From Saccharothrix luteola (GTDB taxonomy: Bacteria; Actinomycetota; Actinomycetes; Mycobacteriales; Pseudonocardiaceae): DNA of 64,000 nucleotides. The stretch is from assembly GCF_020859565.1 (NCBI RefSeq), contig NZ_JAJHUO010000013.1, forward strand, positions 62,001 to 126,000, in the 5' to 3' direction. Positions 51,181-62,100 of this stretch are shown piece after piece. The number at the start of each line of letters is the position of its first letter. Position 1 is the first letter of the stretch. Below the pieces are notes generated by a model, which was given only the letters and a program-made list of their open reading frames with translations, was not told the origin of the DNA and did no database searches. A program made the translations under genes and the position numbers.

Positions 51181-52391
51181 GCGTGTGGCGGGTCCGCGAC
51201 TTCCGGCTGGTGTGGGCGGGGCAGACCCTGTCGTCGTTCGGCAACGGGGTGTCGCAGCTCGCGTACCCGTTGCTGGCGCTCGCGCTGACCGGCTCCGCCG
51301 CGGCGGCCGGGGCGTTGGCTGCCGTGCGCGCGCTCCCGTACCTGGTGCTGGGCCTGCCCGCGGGCGCGCTGGTGGACCGCTGGGACCGCCGGCGCACGAT
51401 GGTGCTGTGCGACCTCGGCCGCGCGGTGAACATGGCGACCGTGCCGGTGGCGTTGGCGTTCTCGGCGCTGACGCCGGCGCACCTGTTCGTGACCGGGTTC
51501 GTCGGTGGCGTGCTGCACGTGTTCTTCTCCGCCGCCGAGAACGCCGTGCTGCCCAACGTGGTCGGCAAGGACCGGTTGACCGGCGCCGTGTCCGCCGTGG
51601 AAACCGCGCAGGCGGCGACGGGCGTGCTCGCCGGGCCGGTCGGCGGCGCGTTGCTGCAGCTGTGCCGCGGGCTGCCGTTCGTCGTGGACGCGGTGTCGTT
51701 CCTGGCGTCGGCGCTGTGCCTTTCCCTGGTGCGGGCCGACTTCCGGGGCGAGCCGACCCGGACCCGCGACGGCCTGCGCGCCGAGATCGGCGAGGGCGTG
51801 CGGTGGCTGTGGGGGCACCGGGCGCTGCGCTCGATCGCGGTGACCGCCGCCGGGTTGCAGGTGGCGATCTCCGGTGTCGCGCTGGTCGCGATCGTGGCGG
51901 CGCGGGACGCGTCACCGGCCGCGATCGGCGGGTTGTTCGCGGCCCTGGGCGTCGGCGGGGTCGTGGGCGCGGTGATCGCGCCGAAGCTCAAGGCGCGCAT
52001 GGGGCTGTTCCGGCTGCTGCTGACGGTGGTGTGGCTGCAAGCCGTGCTCTGGGCGGCGTTGGCGTTCGCCGGCGGTCTGGTCGCGGTGGGTGTCGTGCTT
52101 GCCCTGTTCACGGTGTCGATGCCGTGCTTCGGCGTGGCCGCGCTCAGCTACCAGCTGGAGGTCACGCCCGACCACCTGCTCGGCCGCGTCGGCACCGCGT
52201 TCGGCCTGCTGATCTGGGCGGCGACCCCGGTGGGGGCCGCCGCCGCGGGGGTGCTGCTCGACGCGGTCACGCCGCGCACCACGTCCCTGCTGTTCGCGGG
52301 GTGGGTGGTCGTGCTCGGGCTCGTGTCGACCCGTGTCCTGAGCGTTCAACTCGGGGGTCCTGAACGCAGGACACGGGTGACGCGGACGTAG
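51177..52391 (+). CDS. MFS transporter (DHA3-like, 12 TM)
   Basis: A 404-residue transporter with about 12 hydrophobic segments. It has FRLVWAGQTLSSFGNGVSQLAYPLLAL, LPAGALVDRWDRRRTMVL (motif A) and GPVGGALLQL, typical of macrolide-efflux-type MFS proteins. It is translationally coupled to the zinc-finger regulator, which may control it. It converges on the methyltransferase of the NRPS operon with 10 bases between stops. It is not part of that operon, which encodes its own exporter. Confidence 0.87.
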   Translation: MSVWRVRDFRLVWAGQTLSSFGNGVSQLAYPLLALALTGSAAAAGALAAVRALPYLVLGLPAGALVDRWDRRRTMVLCDLGRAVNMATVPVALAFSALTPAHLFVTGFVGGVLHVFFSAAENAVLPNVVGKDRLTGAVSAVETAQAATGVLAGPVGGALLQLCRGLPFVVDAVSFLASALCLSLVRADFRGEPTRTRDGLRAEIGEGVRWLWGHRALRSIAVTAAGLQVAISGVALVAIVAARDASPAAIGGLFAALGVGGVVGAVIAPKLKARMGLFRLLLTVVWLQAVLWAALAFAGGLVAVGVVLALFTVSMPCFGVAALSYQLEVTPDHLLGRVGTAFGLLIWAATPVGAAAAGVLLDAVTPRTTSLLFAGWVVVLGLVSTRVLSVQLGGPERRTRVTRT

Positions 52392-52401
52392 GACACGCGG
52401 G

Positions 52402-53400
52402 TCAGGGTTTGTGGGACACCAGGAGGGACTGGCCGGGTGAGGTGGTCAGGGGATGGGTGACGGGAGTGCCGAGGCCCGCGTTCGCCAGCCAGGTGGTGAT
52501 CTCGTCCGTGCCGTAGACCTGACCGCCCTGGCCGTGGAACAGGTTGAGGCTGAAGACGCGGGCGAAGGCGTCGGACGCGGGGTCGGGGGAGCGCTCGTCG
52601 TGTTCGAGCAGCACGACCGCGCCGCCGGGGCGGAGGGCCGCCGCGACGCGTGCCAGCAGCTCCTCGTTCGCCGCGGCCGGTCGGCCGTGCACGACGTTGA
52701 ACAGCAGCACGGTGTCGTAGTCCTCGCCCAGGTCGAGCGTGTCGTAGTCACCGGCGCGCAAGGTGATCCGCCGGGACATGCCCGCGTCGGTGACCGCCGC
52801 CGCGCCCACCGCCAACGCGTCGGGCAGGTCGACGACCGTCGCGTGCAGCGAGGGGTGCGTCGAGCACAGCCGGATCGCGTGCTTGGCGTGCCCGCCGCCC
52901 ACGTCCAACAACGTCGAACCGACGGGCACGATCGACGCCACCTCGGGCGCGATGGCGTCGGCGTGCCCGGACAACATGCCCTGGAACCGGCGCAACACGT
53001 CCGGCCGTTCGGCGAGCCACGCGTAGAAGTCGATCGCGGGCTTGCCGGTGCGCACCGACTCCTCCAAGCCCTCCCACGACTCGAACAGCACCACCGACCA
53101 GAACTTGTCCACTTCGGAGTAACCGCCGCCCGCCAACCACTTCGTGGTCTCGGCGGTGTTGGCGTACCCGTCCGGCCCGCGGGTCAGGTATCCGAACGAC
53201 ACCAGCGCCTCGGCCAGCAGCCCGACGCCGCGCGGGTCGGCGTCGAGCGCGGAGGCCAGCGAGCCCACCGGACGGGGGCCGTCGGCCAGCGCGTCGAACA
53301 CACCGAGCCGCAGTCCCGCCGCGACGGCCCGGTAGCCCGCGGTGGCGAGCAGGTCGTGGAACGACGGCGGACCGTCGTCCGGTCCCAGGTGCAGTGGCAT
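52402..53400 (-). CDS. SAM-dependent methyltransferase of the NRPS cluster (O-methyltransferase fold)
   Basis: A 332-residue enzyme of the plant-type O-methyltransferase fold. It has an N-terminal helical dimerisation domain (ATAGYRAVAAGLRLGVFDALADGP), the SAM site STLLDVGGGHAKHAI, and LFNVVHGRPAAANEELLARVAAALRPGGAVVLLEHD near the end. It probably methylates the NRPS product or an aromatic precursor such as a 3-hydroxykynurenine-derived unit. Both O- and C-methylating enzymes occur in this fold, so the atom is not fixed. It starts three bases after the NRPS stop and is the last gene of the operon. Confidence 0.82.
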   Translation of the reverse strand: MPLHLGPDDGPPSFHDLLATAGYRAVAAGLRLGVFDALADGPRPVGSLASALDADPRGVGLLAEALVSFGYLTRGPDGYANTAETTKWLAGGGYSEVDKFWSVVLFESWEGLEESVRTGKPAIDFYAWLAERPDVLRRFQGMLSGHADAIAPEVASIVPVGSTLLDVGGGHAKHAIRLCSTHPSLHATVVDLPDALAVGAAAVTDAGMSRRITLRAGDYDTLDLGEDYDTVLLFNVVHGRPAAANEELLARVAAALRPGGAVVLLEHDERSPDPASDAFARVFSLNLFHGQGGQVYGTDEITTWLANAGLGTPVTHPLTTSPGQSLLVSHKP

Positions 53401-53402
53401 GG

Positions 53403-56400
53403 TCAGCCCCTTTCCGGCAGCACGCCCGCGGCGGCGAGGAAGTCCACGTGCCGGGCGATCATCTCCGCGTCGGCGGGCGGGAACTCGACCCCGCACGACG
53501 CCGCGGCGGCCCATGTGGTCGAGCAGTCGAACACCGGGTGCGCCCGGTGCGTGGTGGTCAGGCCGAACGCCAGCGGGCCGAACGCGCTGTCCGGGCTCTC
53601 CAGCATCAACGACCTCCAGTCCGCGTACTCCAGCAGGCGGGTCGGGTAGCCCTTCGCGGTGAGCACCTCGCCCAGGTCGGCGTAGCTGAACCCGTCGGCC
53701 CGGTAGTAGTGGAAGTCCCTGCCGGGGGAGTGCGCACCGGGTGGCGACGGCCGGGTCGAGATGCCCGCGATCGCGCCCGCGAGCCGGTCGACCGGCAGCA
53801 TGTCGATCACGTCCGGCGTCCGCGGCACCGCGCCCGCGTGCGCGCAGGTCGCGATCTGCCTGCTCAGGTACGACTCGGTCTTCGCCGTGCCGGTGCGCAC
53901 GTCGCCCACGATCGCGGCGATGCGGTGGATCGACACGGGCACGCCCCGGTCCCGGGCGAGCACGCCCATCATGTCGGCCACCCACTTGGTGGTGTGGTAG
54001 CCGGTGTCCAGGCCCGTCGGGTCCTCGGGCCGGTCGGCCTCGGTGATCAGCTGCTTGTCGTAGTTCGCGCCGAGGAACACGCCGAGCGTCGACATCAGGT
54101 GCAGCGGCTTGGTCGCGTACCGGGTGGCCAGCCGCAGCACGTCCACCGTGCTGCCCACGTGCGGCGGCATCATCCACTGGTAGGTGAGGACGAAGTTCAT
54201 CACCGCGCCGTTGTGGTAGATCGCGTCCATGCTCTCGGCCAGCGCGTCGAAGTCCTTCTCCGCCAGGCCGAGCAGCGGCTGGGACATGTCGCCGACCACC
54301 GGCACCACCCGGGCCAACCGCTCCTCGGGCACGTCGAGGTGCGCGCGACGCAGGTTGGCGCGCACGCGCGCGAGTGCGACGGCCGGCGTCTCCGCCCGGA
54401 CCAGGCAGTGCACCTCGGCGTCCGTGCGGGCCAGCAGCTCACCGAGCAGGTGCGCGCCGAGGAACCCGGTCGCGCCGGTCAGCAGCACCCGTTGCGGGGG
54501 CCCCGTCCGCACCGGGTGCCGCACCTCGATGTCGTCCGGCGGTGTCGCGTCGACCCGCATCTCCGCCACGGACGGCAGGCCGGACTTGTAGCGCTTGGCG
54601 AACGTGTGGTCCGACGCGGCGGCCTGCTCCACCACCTCGGCCAGCTCGGCGAGGTCGGCGGTGGCGAACAACGCGCGCAGCGGCACCGTCACGCCCAGCA
54701 GCGAGCGGACCTTGGCGAGCACGGCGGCGGCGATCAGGGAGTGCCCGCCGAGGCCGAAGAAGCTGTCCCGGCGGCCGACCAGCGGCACGTCGAGCACCTC
54801 GGACCAGACTTCGGCCAACGTCCGCTCGACCGGTGTGCGCGGCGGCTCGTACGGCGTCAGCCGGGCCGCCGGGTCGGGATCGGGCAGCGCCGCCACGTCG
54901 ACCTTGCCGTGCCGGGTGAGCGGCAGCTCGTCCAGCACCACGACCGCCCCGGGGAGCATCGCGTCCGGCAGCCGGCCGGCGCAGAACGCCCGCAGCTCGT
55001 CCAACGCGGGGGACTCCGATCGCGGCACGACGTACGCGACGAGGGTGTCGCCGCGCACCGCCACCGCGGTCTCGGCGATCGCCGGGTGCGCCAGCAGCGT
55101 GGAGCGCACCTCGCCCGGCTCGATGCGGTGACCGCGCAGCTTGACCTGGTCGTCCACCCGGCCGAGGAACTCCAGCGCGCCGTCGGCCAGCAGCCGGACC
55201 AGGTCGCCGGTGGCGTACATCCGACCACCCAGGACGGTCGGGTCGGGCAGGTACACCGACGCCGTGCGCTCCGGGTCGTTCCGGTAGCCGCGCGCGGGTG
55301 CGAGGCCCCCGATGTGCAACTGGCCGGGCACGCCTACAGGAGCCGTGCGCAGGTTTTCGTCCAGCACGTACGCCCGCACGCCGGGCAGCGGTCGCCCGAT
55401 GGGCAGTGTGGCGGCACGCGGGTCGACCTCCGACGCGTCGACCGTGCGGTAGGCAGTGGCGCAGACCGTGGTCTCGGTCGGGCCGTAGTGGTTGACCAGC
55501 GCGACCTTCCCGCCGGTCAGCGCGGCCCACTCGGCGACCGCGGCCGTCGGCACCGCCTCGCCGCCGATCATCATCACGGCCAGCGGACCGGGGTCGACGT
55601 CGAGGCCCGCCAGGTCCGACACCCAGCGCTTGAACAGCGCGGCAGGTGAGTCGACGGCGGTGATGGCGTGGTCGGCGCACAGCTTGAGCAGGTCCGCGCC
55701 GCCGATCGCGGCCGGCTCGGGGTGCACGACGACCGCCGCGCCCGCGCACCACGCCGGGAACACGTCGCCCACCGACGCGTCGAAGCTCAACGGCGGGATC
55801 ATCAGGATCCGCTGACCGGGTGCGAACCCGTGCAGGTCGATGAACGCGCCGGTCAGGTTCGCGAGCGTGTCGTGCTGCACCTGCACGCCCTTGGGCACAC
55901 CGGTCGAGCCGGACGTGTAGACGATGTACGCCAACCCGTCCTCGCGCACGTCGGCGGCCGGCGGAGCGTCGGCCTCGCCGGTGAACGCGTCGTCGGTGGT
56001 GTCCAGCAGCGCGCCGTGGAACTCGCCGAACCGGTCCCGGTTGGCCGGCGCGGTGATCACCACGGGCGCGCCGCAGTCGGTCAGCAGCCCGGCGAGCCGC
56101 GCGGGCGGGTGCGCCGGGTCGAGCGGCACGTACGCGCCACCGGCCTTGAGCACGGCCAGCAGCGCCACCAGCGCGTCCGGCCCGGCTTTCAACGCCAGGC
56201 CGACCGGCGTCTCGGGACCGACACCCCACCCGGCCAGCACGTGCGCCACCCGGTTGGCCCGCCGGTCGAGCTGCGCGAACGTCACCTCCGTGCCGTCGGC
56301 CAGGTCGAGCACCGCGGTCGTGTCGGGGTGCGCGGCCACCTGCTCCGCGATCCGGGTCAGGACGGCGGGGCGGCGCAGCGACAACGCCGGGTCCAGGGCG

Positions 56401-57830
56401 TCCTGCGGTTCGCCGTTGAGCCGGCCCGCGGCGAGGCGGTCGGCCTTCGTCGTCGTGTCCACCGCGGACAGCCGGGCGGACGGGTCGGCCACCAGCGCGG
56501 CGAGCACCGCGAGCAGGTGGTCGGCCAGCCGCGCCACGGTGTCCGCGTCGAACACGTCGGTGCTGTAGTCGAGGTTCGCGGGCCAGTCGCCGTCGGTCTC
56601 CCGCACGTGCAGCGTGAGGTCGAACCGGCTGGTCTCGCGGTCGATCGGCAGCTCCGCCGCGGCCATCCCCGCCCACGAACCGGTCGTGTCGCCCCGGTTG
56701 AGCACCAGCATCACCTGGAACAGCGGGTGGTGCGCGAGGTCGCGGCGCGGCGCGACCCGGGCGGCGACCTCGTCGAAGCTCACCTCCGCGTGGTCCAGCG
56801 CGTCGATCGCGGTGGCGCGGGCCCGGCCCAGCAGGTCGGCCACGGTCGGGTCACCGGACAGGTCCAGCCGCAGCGCGGTGGTGGTGACGAACATGCCGAC
56901 CGAGCGCTCCAGCTCGGGGAACGGCCGGTGCGTGGTCGGCGAGCCGATCACCAGGTCGTCCGCGCCCGACCGGCGGGCCAGCAGCACGCCGAACGCGGTC
57001 AGCAGACCGGCGAACGTGGTGCAGCCGTGGGCGCGGGTCACCTCGGCCAGCTTCCCGGCCAGCGCGGCGGGCACGGTGAACCGGTGGCTGCCGCCAGCGG
57101 TGGTGCGGTTCGGCGTCCGCGGCCGGTCCAGCGCCAGGTCGAGCACGGCCGGCGCGCCGGACAGGCGGTCGTGCCAGTGGTCCAGCTGCCGCTGCCGCTC
57201 GCCGTCGGCGAGCCGGTCGGCCTGCCAGTGCACGTAGTCCGGGAACTGCGCCCCGACCGGCTCGGGCGTCACACCCGCGTAGACGTCGCCGATCTCGCCC
57301 GCCACCACGCCCAGGGACAGGTCGTCGCACACGATGTGGTGCGCGCTGAACACGACCGCCGTGTCGCCCGGACCGACCCGCACCACCCGGACCCGCAGCA
57401 GCGGCGCGACGGCCAGGTCGAACGGGGTGTCCACTTCGGACACCAGGAACGCGGCCAGCTCGTCCTCGCCGTCGACCGACGAGAACGCCACGTCGGCGGG
57501 CACGTCGGCAGGCACCTGCTGCTCGGGCACGCCGTCGACGTCCACGATCCGGGTGCGCAACGCCTCGTGCCGTCCCATGACGGTCCGCACGGCGGCGCGC
57601 AGCCGGTCCTCGTCCACATCGCCGGCGACCCGGAGCGCGGCGAACATGACGTACGCGCCCGCGTCCAGGCCCAGCCGCCCGGTCAGCCAGAGGCCGCGCT
57701 GGTTGCCCGACAGCGGCACGACCGCGCCGTCGGGGCGGCGCGGCACCGCCTGCCGGGGCGCGGGGGCCAGGCCGCGTTCGGCGAGGAGCTTGGCCAGCAG
57801 GCGTTCGCGGTGGTCGGAGAGCTCGGTCAT
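53403..57830 (-). CDS. NRPS: C-A-T-reductase (terminal module)
   Basis: A 1475-residue synthetase. Residues about 35-455 are a condensation domain (AHHIVCDD, catalytic His165). Residues about 475-970 are an adenylation domain (YTSGSTGVPKG, LSFDASVGDVF, NHYGPTETTVCA). The carrier Ser is near 1030 (GLGGHSL). The final 370 residues are an NAD(P)H reductase (GATGFLGAHL; Tyr and Lys in GYHTTK) that releases the chain as aldehyde or alcohol. By alignment to GrsA positions the specificity residues read D-A-G-D-M-G-H-V-C-K, which matches no code I know. The ATG overlaps the stop of the exporter gene, so translation is coupled. Confidence 0.92.
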   Translation of the reverse strand: MTELSDHRERLLAKLLAERGLAPAPRQAVPRRPDGAVVPLSGNQRGLWLTGRLGLDAGAYVMFAALRVAGDVDEDRLRAAVRTVMGRHEALRTRIVDVDGVPEQQVPADVPADVAFSSVDGEDELAAFLVSEVDTPFDLAVAPLLRVRVVRVGPGDTAVVFSAHHIVCDDLSLGVVAGEIGDVYAGVTPEPVGAQFPDYVHWQADRLADGERQRQLDHWHDRLSGAPAVLDLALDRPRTPNRTTAGGSHRFTVPAALAGKLAEVTRAHGCTTFAGLLTAFGVLLARRSGADDLVIGSPTTHRPFPELERSVGMFVTTTALRLDLSGDPTVADLLGRARATAIDALDHAEVSFDEVAARVAPRRDLAHHPLFQVMLVLNRGDTTGSWAGMAAAELPIDRETSRFDLTLHVRETDGDWPANLDYSTDVFDADTVARLADHLLAVLAALVADPSARLSAVDTTTKADRLAAGRLNGEPQDALDPALSLRRPAVLTRIAEQVAAHPDTTAVLDLADGTEVTFAQLDRRANRVAHVLAGWGVGPETPVGLALKAGPDALVALLAVLKAGGAYVPLDPAHPPARLAGLLTDCGAPVVITAPANRDRFGEFHGALLDTTDDAFTGEADAPPAADVREDGLAYIVYTSGSTGVPKGVQVQHDTLANLTGAFIDLHGFAPGQRILMIPPLSFDASVGDVFPAWCAGAAVVVHPEPAAIGGADLLKLCADHAITAVDSPAALFKRWVSDLAGLDVDPGPLAVMMIGGEAVPTAAVAEWAALTGGKVALVNHYGPTETTVCATAYRTVDASEVDPRAATLPIGRPLPGVRAYVLDENLRTAPVGVPGQLHIGGLAPARGYRNDPERTASVYLPDPTVLGGRMYATGDLVRLLADGALEFLGRVDDQVKLRGHRIEPGEVRSTLLAHPAIAETAVAVRGDTLVAYVVPRSESPALDELRAFCAGRLPDAMLPGAVVVLDELPLTRHGKVDVAALPDPDPAARLTPYEPPRTPVERTLAEVWSEVLDVPLVGRRDSFFGLGGHSLIAAAVLAKVRSLLGVTVPLRALFATADLAELAEVVEQAAASDHTFAKRYKSGLPSVAEMRVDATPPDDIEVRHPVRTGPPQRVLLTGATGFLGAHLLGELLARTDAEVHCLVRAETPAVALARVRANLRRAHLDVPEERLARVVPVVGDMSQPLLGLAEKDFDALAESMDAIYHNGAVMNFVLTYQWMMPPHVGSTVDVLRLATRYATKPLHLMSTLGVFLGANYDKQLITEADRPEDPTGLDTGYHTTKWVADMMGVLARDRGVPVSIHRIAAIVGDVRTGTAKTESYLSRQIATCAHAGAVPRTPDVIDMLPVDRLAGAIAGISTRPSPPGAHSPGRDFHYYRADGFSYADLGEVLTAKGYPTRLLEYADWRSLMLESPDSAFGPLAFGLTTTHRAHPVFDCSTTWAAAASCGVEFPPADAEMIARHVDFLAAAGVLPERG

Positions 57831-59167
57831 CCCAGGGTCCTTTCAGGTGACGGCGTCTCGTCGGCCACCGCGTCGGGCAGGTCGTCCACGGTCCGCAGGC
57901 GCGGTCGCGTCCAGGCGTAGGCCGCCAGGGCGAGCATCAGCACGCCGACGACCAGGAAGATCAGGGCGATGCCGCGGCCCTCGCCGGTGCCGATGAGCGC
58001 GCCGACCCCATCGGCCAGCGGGCCGTCGGCCGCCATCAGGGGCTCGGCCACGCCGTCGGTCAGCGGGCCGATCAGGAGGAACGCGACGGGCATCGCGGCG
58101 GTGCCGATCATCCGCACCACGGCCAGCACCCGGCCGAGCACCGCCGGGTCGACCTTGGTCTGCAACAACGTCACGCAACACGTGTTGATCAACGGCAGGG
58201 TGAACAGGAACGCGGGCGCGGCGATCCCGATCAGCCACGGCGAGGGCGCCAGCGAGTGCAGCACCAGGAACACCCCGCCCAGTGCCACCCCCGCGTAGAT
58301 GCCGTGCACCCGGCGCTTCGGGCCACCCCACACGCCCATCACCAGGCCGCCCACGAACAGCCCGCTGCCGCCCGCGGCCATCAGCACGCCGAGCGTCGCG
58401 GGACCGGAGAAGGACAGGATCAGCGGCTGCACCAACCCGCCCGCGATGGCGAACAGGAAGTTCCACACCGCGAACACCGCGCACAAGGCGAACAGCCCCG
58501 GCGCGCCGCGCAGCCACCTCACCCCGGCGCCGATGCCCTCGCGCTCCCCGTCCGAGGCGCCGGCCGGCCGCACGGCCTCGTCGGGCAGCCGGGCCACCAG
58601 CAAAGCCCCGACCGCGAACGCCATCGAGACGAGGTCGATCAGCAGCACGCCCCGCAGCCCCACCACGCCGAGCAGCGCGCCGGCGACCAGCGGCGCGGCG
58701 ATCTGCACGCCCTGCGTGATCTGCATCAGCCCGTTGATCCGGCCCAGGTGCTCCTTGGGCACCAACGCCGGCACCAGGGCCGTGTAGGCGATGATGTGGA
58801 ACGAGTTGAGCGCCGCGGTCAGCGCCGTGGCGACGTAGATCTGCCACACCGCCAACGAGCCGGTCGACACGGCCACCAGCAGCAGGGCCGTGACCACGCC
58901 CGCGCCGGAGTCCGCGACCAGCATGATCTTCCGCCGGTCGTACCGGTCGGCCACCGCACCCGCGTACGGCGCGAGCAGGATGCCCGGCACCACGGCGCAG
59001 AACTGGATCAGCACGAACGTCGTCACCGACCCCGTGCCCAGGTACACCCACACGCCGAGCACGAACGCGGTCAGCGCGGAGCCGATCACCGACACCAGCT
59101 GACCGGCCCACACCACGGCGAACCTGCCCAGACCTGCCCGCCCGCTCAGGCCGGCCCCCGCGTTCAC
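57827..59167 (-). CDS. MFS exporter of the NRPS cluster
   Basis: A 446-residue transporter with about 12 hydrophobic segments. It has FAVVWAGQLVSVIGSALTAFVLGVWVY, PYAGAVADRYDRRKIML (motif A) and LVAGALLGVVGLRG, the pattern of EntS/macrolide-efflux type exporters. Its position between the two NRPS genes, with a GTGA overlap with the upstream gene's stop and an ATGA overlap at its own end, makes it the probable exporter of, and resistance determinant for, the peptide. Confidence 0.88.
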   Translation of the reverse strand: MNAGAGLSGRAGLGRFAVVWAGQLVSVIGSALTAFVLGVWVYLGTGSVTTFVLIQFCAVVPGILLAPYAGAVADRYDRRKIMLVADSGAGVVTALLLVAVSTGSLAVWQIYVATALTAALNSFHIIAYTALVPALVPKEHLGRINGLMQITQGVQIAAPLVAGALLGVVGLRGVLLIDLVSMAFAVGALLVARLPDEAVRPAGASDGEREGIGAGVRWLRGAPGLFALCAVFAVWNFLFAIAGGLVQPLILSFSGPATLGVLMAAGGSGLFVGGLVMGVWGGPKRRVHGIYAGVALGGVFLVLHSLAPSPWLIGIAAPAFLFTLPLINTCCVTLLQTKVDPAVLGRVLAVVRMIGTAAMPVAFLLIGPLTDGVAEPLMAADGPLADGVGALIGTGEGRGIALIFLVVGVLMLALAAYAWTRPRLRTVDDLPDAVADETPSPERTLG

Positions 59168-62100
59168 CGGGCCTCACCGAGCATCGACTCGACCTCCTCG
59201 GCCGACATCCCGGCCAGTTGCAGGCGCAGTTCGGCGACCGCGGCGACCCGCGCCGGGTCGTCCAAGGTGGCGAGCGCGGCGGCGACACCGGCGACGGTCG
59301 GCTCGGCGAACATCCGGCCGATCGGCACCGTCACCGCGAACGCGGCCTGCACCCTGGCCAGCGCCTTCGCCGCGAGCAGCGAGTGGCCGCCCAAGGCGAA
59401 GAAGTCGTCGTGCACGCCCACCTCCGGCACGCCCAGCACCTCGGCCCAGATACCGGCCAGCACCTCCTCCACCGCGTCACGCGGCGGTACCCGTTCGCCT
59501 TCGACGTCCCACGTCGGCGCGGGCAGCGCCTTGCGGTCGGTCTTGCCGTTGGGCGTCAACGGGAACGCGTCCAGCACCACCGCCGTGGCGGGCAGCATGT
59601 AGTCCGGCAGCCGTGCCGCCAACCCGGCCCGCAGCCGGGCCCACAACCCGTCCCGGGGCCCGTCGGCCGGCACCACGTAGGCGACCAGTCGCTCGTCGGC
59701 GGCCAGCACGACCGCCTCGCGCACCTCGCCGGAGGCCAGCAACGCGGCCTCGACCTCGCCGAGCTCGATCCGGAACCCGCGCACCTTCACCTGGTGGTCG
59801 GCCCGGCCCAGGAACTCCAGCGCGCCGTCCGACCGGTGCCGCACCAGGTCGCCCGTCGCGTACAACCGTCGTCCGGGCTCCCGGGCGAACGGGTCCGGCA
59901 CGAACCGGCTCGCGGTCAGCCCCGGCCGGTCGTGGTAGCCGCGCGCCACGCCCGCGCCGCCGATGTGCAGCTCGCCGACCACGCCCGGCGGCACGGGTTC
60001 CAGCCCCGGACCCAGCACGTACAGCCGGGTGTTGCCGATCGGCGGGCCCAGCACCACGGGCGCGGGCGAGGGCTCGACCAGGCCGGCGGACGACCAGACC
60101 GTGGTCTCGGTCGGCCCGTACGCGTTCCACAGCACCGCGTCGTCGGTCAGCAGGTCGTCGGCGAGGTCGCGCGGCAGCGCCTCGCCGCCGCAGATCCGGG
60201 TCGCCACGACGGCGGGCACGCCACCGGCCGCGTGCAGCAGCCGCCACGTCGCCGGGGTCGCTTGCAGGGTCGTGATCCCGTGCCCGACCAGCAGCTCCCG
60301 CAACGCCGCACCGTCCGCGCTCACGTCGGCGGGCACGACCACCACCTCCGCGCCCGCGGTCAACGGCAGCAGCAGTTCCAGCACCGAGATGTCGAACGAC
60401 AGCGTGGTCACGGCGGCCAGCCGGTCGGCGTGGGTGAGGGCGAACAGCCGCTGGAACGACACCAGCAGGTTCACCACGGCCCGGTGCGGCACCTCGACGC
60501 CCTTGGGCGTGCCCGTCGAACCGGACGTGTAGATGATGTACGCCAAGTCCTCGCCGGAGGCGGGGCACGGCACGGGTGCCGGCTCGAAGCGGTCCGCGTC
60601 CGCGAGGCGCAGCACCGTGCCGCCGAACGGCAGCTCGCGGTCCGCGACCAGCACGGCCGCGCCCGAGTCGGCCAGCATCGCGGTCATCCGGTCCGCGGGC
60701 CAGCCCGGGTCCAGCGGCACGTACGCGGCGCCCGCCTTCCACACGCCCAGGACGGCGGCCACCAGGTCCGGGGTGCGCGGCAGGCACAGCGCCACCGCCG
60801 ACCCGAGGCCCACGTCGTGTGCCCGGAGCAGCGCGGCGATCCGCTCGGCCCGGGTGTCCAGTTCCGCGTACGTCAGCCGCGAGTCCGCACCGGACACCGC
60901 CGTGCCGTGCCCCGTGACCAGGTCCAACGCGGTGCGCGCGGGCGGCAGCGGCAGGTCGGTGGCGTTGAAGCCCTCCACCACCTCCCACCGCCGCACGCCG
61001 GTCAGCCCGTCGAGCTCGCTGATCCGCCGTTCCGGGTGCTCGGCGGCGGCGGTGAGCAGCGCGATCAGCCGATCGGTGAACTCGGCGATGGTCGAGTCGT
61101 CGAACAGGTCGGTGTTGTACTCGATGCCCAGGGCGAGCGCGTCGCCCTGCGGGTCGGCGGCCAGCGTGAGGTCGAACTTCGCCACCTTCGGGTCGGGCAC
61201 CAGCGGCGTGACGTCCAGCCCGCTCAGCGCGATGTCCAGCGGCGGGGTGTTGGTGAAGATCAGCTGGGCCTGGTAGATCGGCGCGTGCCCGGTGCTGCGC
61301 TGCGGGCTCAGGTGCTCCACCAGCTGCTCGAACGGCAGGTCGGCGTGCGCGAGGCCGTCGGCGGCGACCTGCCGGGTCCGGGCCAGCAGCTCGGTGAACG
61401 TCGGATCGCCGCCCACCCGCGTGCGCAACGCGAGCGTGTTGACGAAGAACCCGATCAGGCCCTCCAGTCCCGGGTGGGAACGCCCGGCGACCGGAGTGCC
61501 CACGACCACGTCGTCCTGCCCGGCCAACCGGCCGAGCCGGGCCGCGAACCCGGCCAGCAGCACCATGAACACGGTGACGCCGTGCGCGCGGGCCAGCTCC
61601 TCCAGCGGTCGGAGCGGGACGTAGCCGTACCGCAGCGCGCCCCGGTGGGTGACCACCGGTGGCCGGGGCCGGTCGGTCGGCAGGGTCAGCAGCTCCGGCG
61701 CCCCCGCGAGGTGCCGCGCCCAGAAGTCGAGGTGCCCGGCGGCGAGGTCGGACATCCGGTCCCGCTGCCAGACCGCGAAGTCCGGGTACTGCAGCCTCAG
61801 CGCGGGCAGGTCGGGGTCACGGCCGTCGAGCGCCGCGTCGTACGCCTGACCCAGCTCGCCGAGCAGCACCGACAGCGACCACGCGTCGGCGGTGATGTGG
61901 TGCAGGTTGAGCACCAGCACGTGGTCGTCGTCGGCGAACCGGCCCAGGCTCGCCACGAACAGCGGTCCCCGGTGCAGGTCGAACCCGATGCCGCCGCGGT
62001 CGTCGGCGAACCGCTGCGCCTCCGCGTCCCGGTCGCCGTCCGGGAGGTCGTGGGTGGTGAGGGTGGCGGCGCCGGTGGGCGCGACCAGCTGCACCGGCTC

